Source: Isoetes taiwanensis (Eukaryota > Streptophyta > Lycopodiopsida > Isoetales > Isoetaceae). Taken from it: 64,000 nt of DNA. The stretch covers positions 675,820 through 739,819 of the forward strand of contig JAJEKV010000158.1 of assembly GCA_021234155.1 (NCBI GenBank), read 5' to 3'. Positions 62,300-64,000 of the stretch are shown here, one piece after another. The position numbers were made by a program, and so were the translations under genes. Every line of letters begins with the position of its first letter. Within the stretch, counting starts at the first letter, position 1. Below the pieces are notes generated by a model. It did not search any database, was not told where the DNA came from, and saw nothing but the letters and a program-made list of their open reading frames with translations.

Positions 62300-64000
62300 G
62301 GATGACATCACACGAGAGGAATAAGATGATGAAGCGACGAAGATATGGTCGAATCCCCATTAATGGATCAAGATGAGCGCATCAGGATTTCCTGTAGAGG
62401 GGCATGAGAAAATGGAGCCGGTGGCTCAAGATATCCATTGGGAATATCACACAAGCACAGCCTTTGGACATCGACGCTGAAGGTTTGCAAGGAGAAGCCG
62501 CCTTGTTCAACCATGTGGAATTTAATCCGGCACACATGCCGAGATTTCGAATTCGATGGTGCGACATCCCGCTGCAGATCCAATACTGCGGATGTCATAC
62601 CTTTCGCCACAGATCGACCGGTCGAGTTGTTCACCGGAAGTCCGAGGAAGACCGAAGGGAAAAGACGTCCGGTTCTGGGTAGTAGACGGTCAGCATTCAG
62701 TGAGGGCAGCGCAAGTATTGCAGACGGAGAAGGAGGTGCCGCAAAGGATCAAGGATAGATATGCCAAGCGAGAGTGCAGAGTTCTTTCAGTGGAGACGCC
62801 AAAGAACCGAGGCGGCCAAAGATTAGCATTTGCCGAGAACATAATAGCGCCGAGTGCCGGCTACATAAGGTAAATAAACTCTTCGATTCGGTGGTTTCCG
62901 ATCGAGTCGAGAAAGCCCTAGCATCCTATCATTTCCAGTTTTTCATCGGGGTTTCGACTTCGCGAGTCGAAAGCCCGGGGAATCTGAGAAAAATCAAAGG
63001 ATCGCGGAGCTTTTCGAATCGCGAGTCGAAACCCACCGAACTAAAAAGGAAATTAAACATTAAAGGGACTTTTCGATTTCATGAAGTCGAGAAACCCAAG
63101 GGTAAAAAGAGAGAACATTGAGATTAATGGCTGAAGTGCAAAAGCATCGAGCTTTCCCAATCTTTCTTTCCCCGCCTCTTGGGCAATGTCGCTAGTTTAT
63201 ATCCTAAGTTGCATCCTCCTATTTAGTGTTTACTTCCATCCTCTAACATTGGGACATTCTTCAATGCAGCCCGTATCCCGACCCGGATCATACATGCTCG
63301 CAGAACGGTGGAAAGCATTGGGTTGTCCTCGGGTCCCTAAAGGAAACGGGGGCTCCCTGGATAAGTGGAAGACCTTGAGTCACTCTCAGATATGTTCTCG
63401 CTGGAAGGCAGGGAAGATGATGAGGGGAGGATGAAGAGGAAAAGAAGAAGAGAACACCAAGAAAGGGCGGGGAGTTTCTCTCGGACCAATATGATCTCAT
63501 TCTTAAGCGATCGCGGTGCGGGTGAAATGGATGAGATATGGGCTCAATGGACAAGAGGCAAGTGAAGGACAGCAATAAAGAATTTCCATACGGGCCGGAC
63601 CCAAAGTTGTTCGACGGTGCAATTTATGAAAAGGATGTGTATTCGACCGACAAGGAAACGCTTGATCTACTGTGGCAGAATCCCGGATGGAACAATCCCG
63701 CTAAGGAAAAGTAGAAGCTCAAAATCACGGGATTTTAAAGGATTATGCCACAGCTTCTAAAGAGACAAGGTGGCGTTGGAAGAAGGCATCACGGAGTTCC
63801 TCGCAATGTTGCTTCCAATGAATACCATGACTTTGATTACTACAAGGAAAAGGTCGCTCTTGATGAGGAAGACATGAAGGAATTGAACCGCCTATGTCAA
63901 CCCTACATCAACACCAAGCTAAAGCGTAACGCGTCAAAACCCTTCCTTCCCCAGGCGTGCTATGGCAATTTTGAAGAGGAAGCTTGGATTCGGGTGGTCC
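62300..64000 (+). pseudogene. Second copy of the ParB-like gene, partial
   Basis: The open frame 62556-62869 gives the clearest ParB-like text: KDVRFWVVDGQHSVRAAQVL (key bases 62679-62702), then RECRVLSVE and FAENIIAPSAG. ParB/Srx-fold domains share a D-G-x-H-R-x-x-A box followed by an E-N-(I/L) stretch. Here the box has HS where HR is usual. The donor GTAAAT follows at 62870, at the same place as in copy 1. The second exon starts in the 63220-63440 region and is frameshifted from 63500 on, where copy 1 stays open. Confidence 0.5.
62899..63096. repeat. Palindrome family 2 in copy 2
   Basis: Four copies in the matching intron: near 62899, at about 62957 (TTTCGACTTCGCGAGTCGAAA-like, in part), at about 63018 (TTTTCGAATCGCGAGTCGAA) and near 63070. 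Positions match the sites of copy 1, but the sequences differ by small indels. Confidence 0.82.

Larger units (their letters stand above)
61126..64000 (+). repeat. Segmental repeat, copy 2 (ParB-like unit), cut by window end
   Basis: Matches 41309-44230 in the same orientation. The two copies differ by small indels at short intervals. The unit goes past the end of the window. Confidence 0.92.

Overview
The window looks like nuclear DNA of a land plant that is heavily loaded with mobile elements. The best gene is a plant G-type (bulb) lectin receptor-like kinase, and both complete LTR elements are plant-type Ty1/copia with initiator-Met tRNA primer sites. The mix of other domains (a Crypton/DUF3504-type tyrosine recombinase, a DUF7869-type gene, a ParB-like domain) is unusual for a flowering plant. 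A non-flowering plant such as a fern or lycophyte is my inference; nothing in the window proves it.

Layout. 0.6-1.5 kb: an antisense decayed copy of the receptor-kinase ectodomain. 2.0-4.0 kb: a broken, intron-containing tyrosine-recombinase gene. 4.2-8.2 kb: repeats and the upstream region of the receptor gene. 8.2-16.1 kb: a once intact, single-exon lectin receptor kinase gene split by a very young copia element (9624-14924; identical 198-bp LTRs; target duplication CATAG). 16.1-22.3 kb: non-coding DNA, then an unrecognised broken gene. 22.3-27.7 kb: an older, broken copia element. 27.7-35 kb: spacers, a foldback element and a broken reverse-strand gene of transposase-like appearance. 35-38.5 kb: tandem and dispersed repeats. 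38.5-60.6 kb: a block of about 22 kb that interrupts a second copy of the 5.7-7.0 kb repeat. It carries a kinase fragment, a broken plus-strand gene with ParB-like and FCP1/HAD-like parts, a convergent broken gene with a methyltransferase-like motif, and a broken DUF7869-type gene. 58.7-59.3 kb: a second foldback element. 61.1-64 kb: a second copy of the ParB-like unit, running off the window.

Working together. The receptor gene would have made one membrane receptor (secreted lectin/EGF/PAN ectodomain, one membrane helix, cytosolic Ser/Thr kinase). The insertion separates the ectodomain from the membrane helix and kinase. The most novel theme is that several decayed gene units each carry a recurrent palindromic word of their own, in introns or flanks: CGCACCGTGGNCACGGTGCG (19.9-31.9 kb), CTCGACTCGCGAGTCGAG (43.1-46.6 and 62.9-63.1 kb, around the ParB-like gene) and GATCGCGNCGCGATC (52.0-53.7 kb, before the DUF7869-type gene). 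These may be binding or modification sites for element-encoded proteins.

Caveat. Repeat copies differ mostly by small indels at CAG/CTG/CCGG-like sites, while the receptor gene and the young copia element are clean. Some frameshifts in the older elements may therefore be sequencing errors at methylated sites rather than real mutations.
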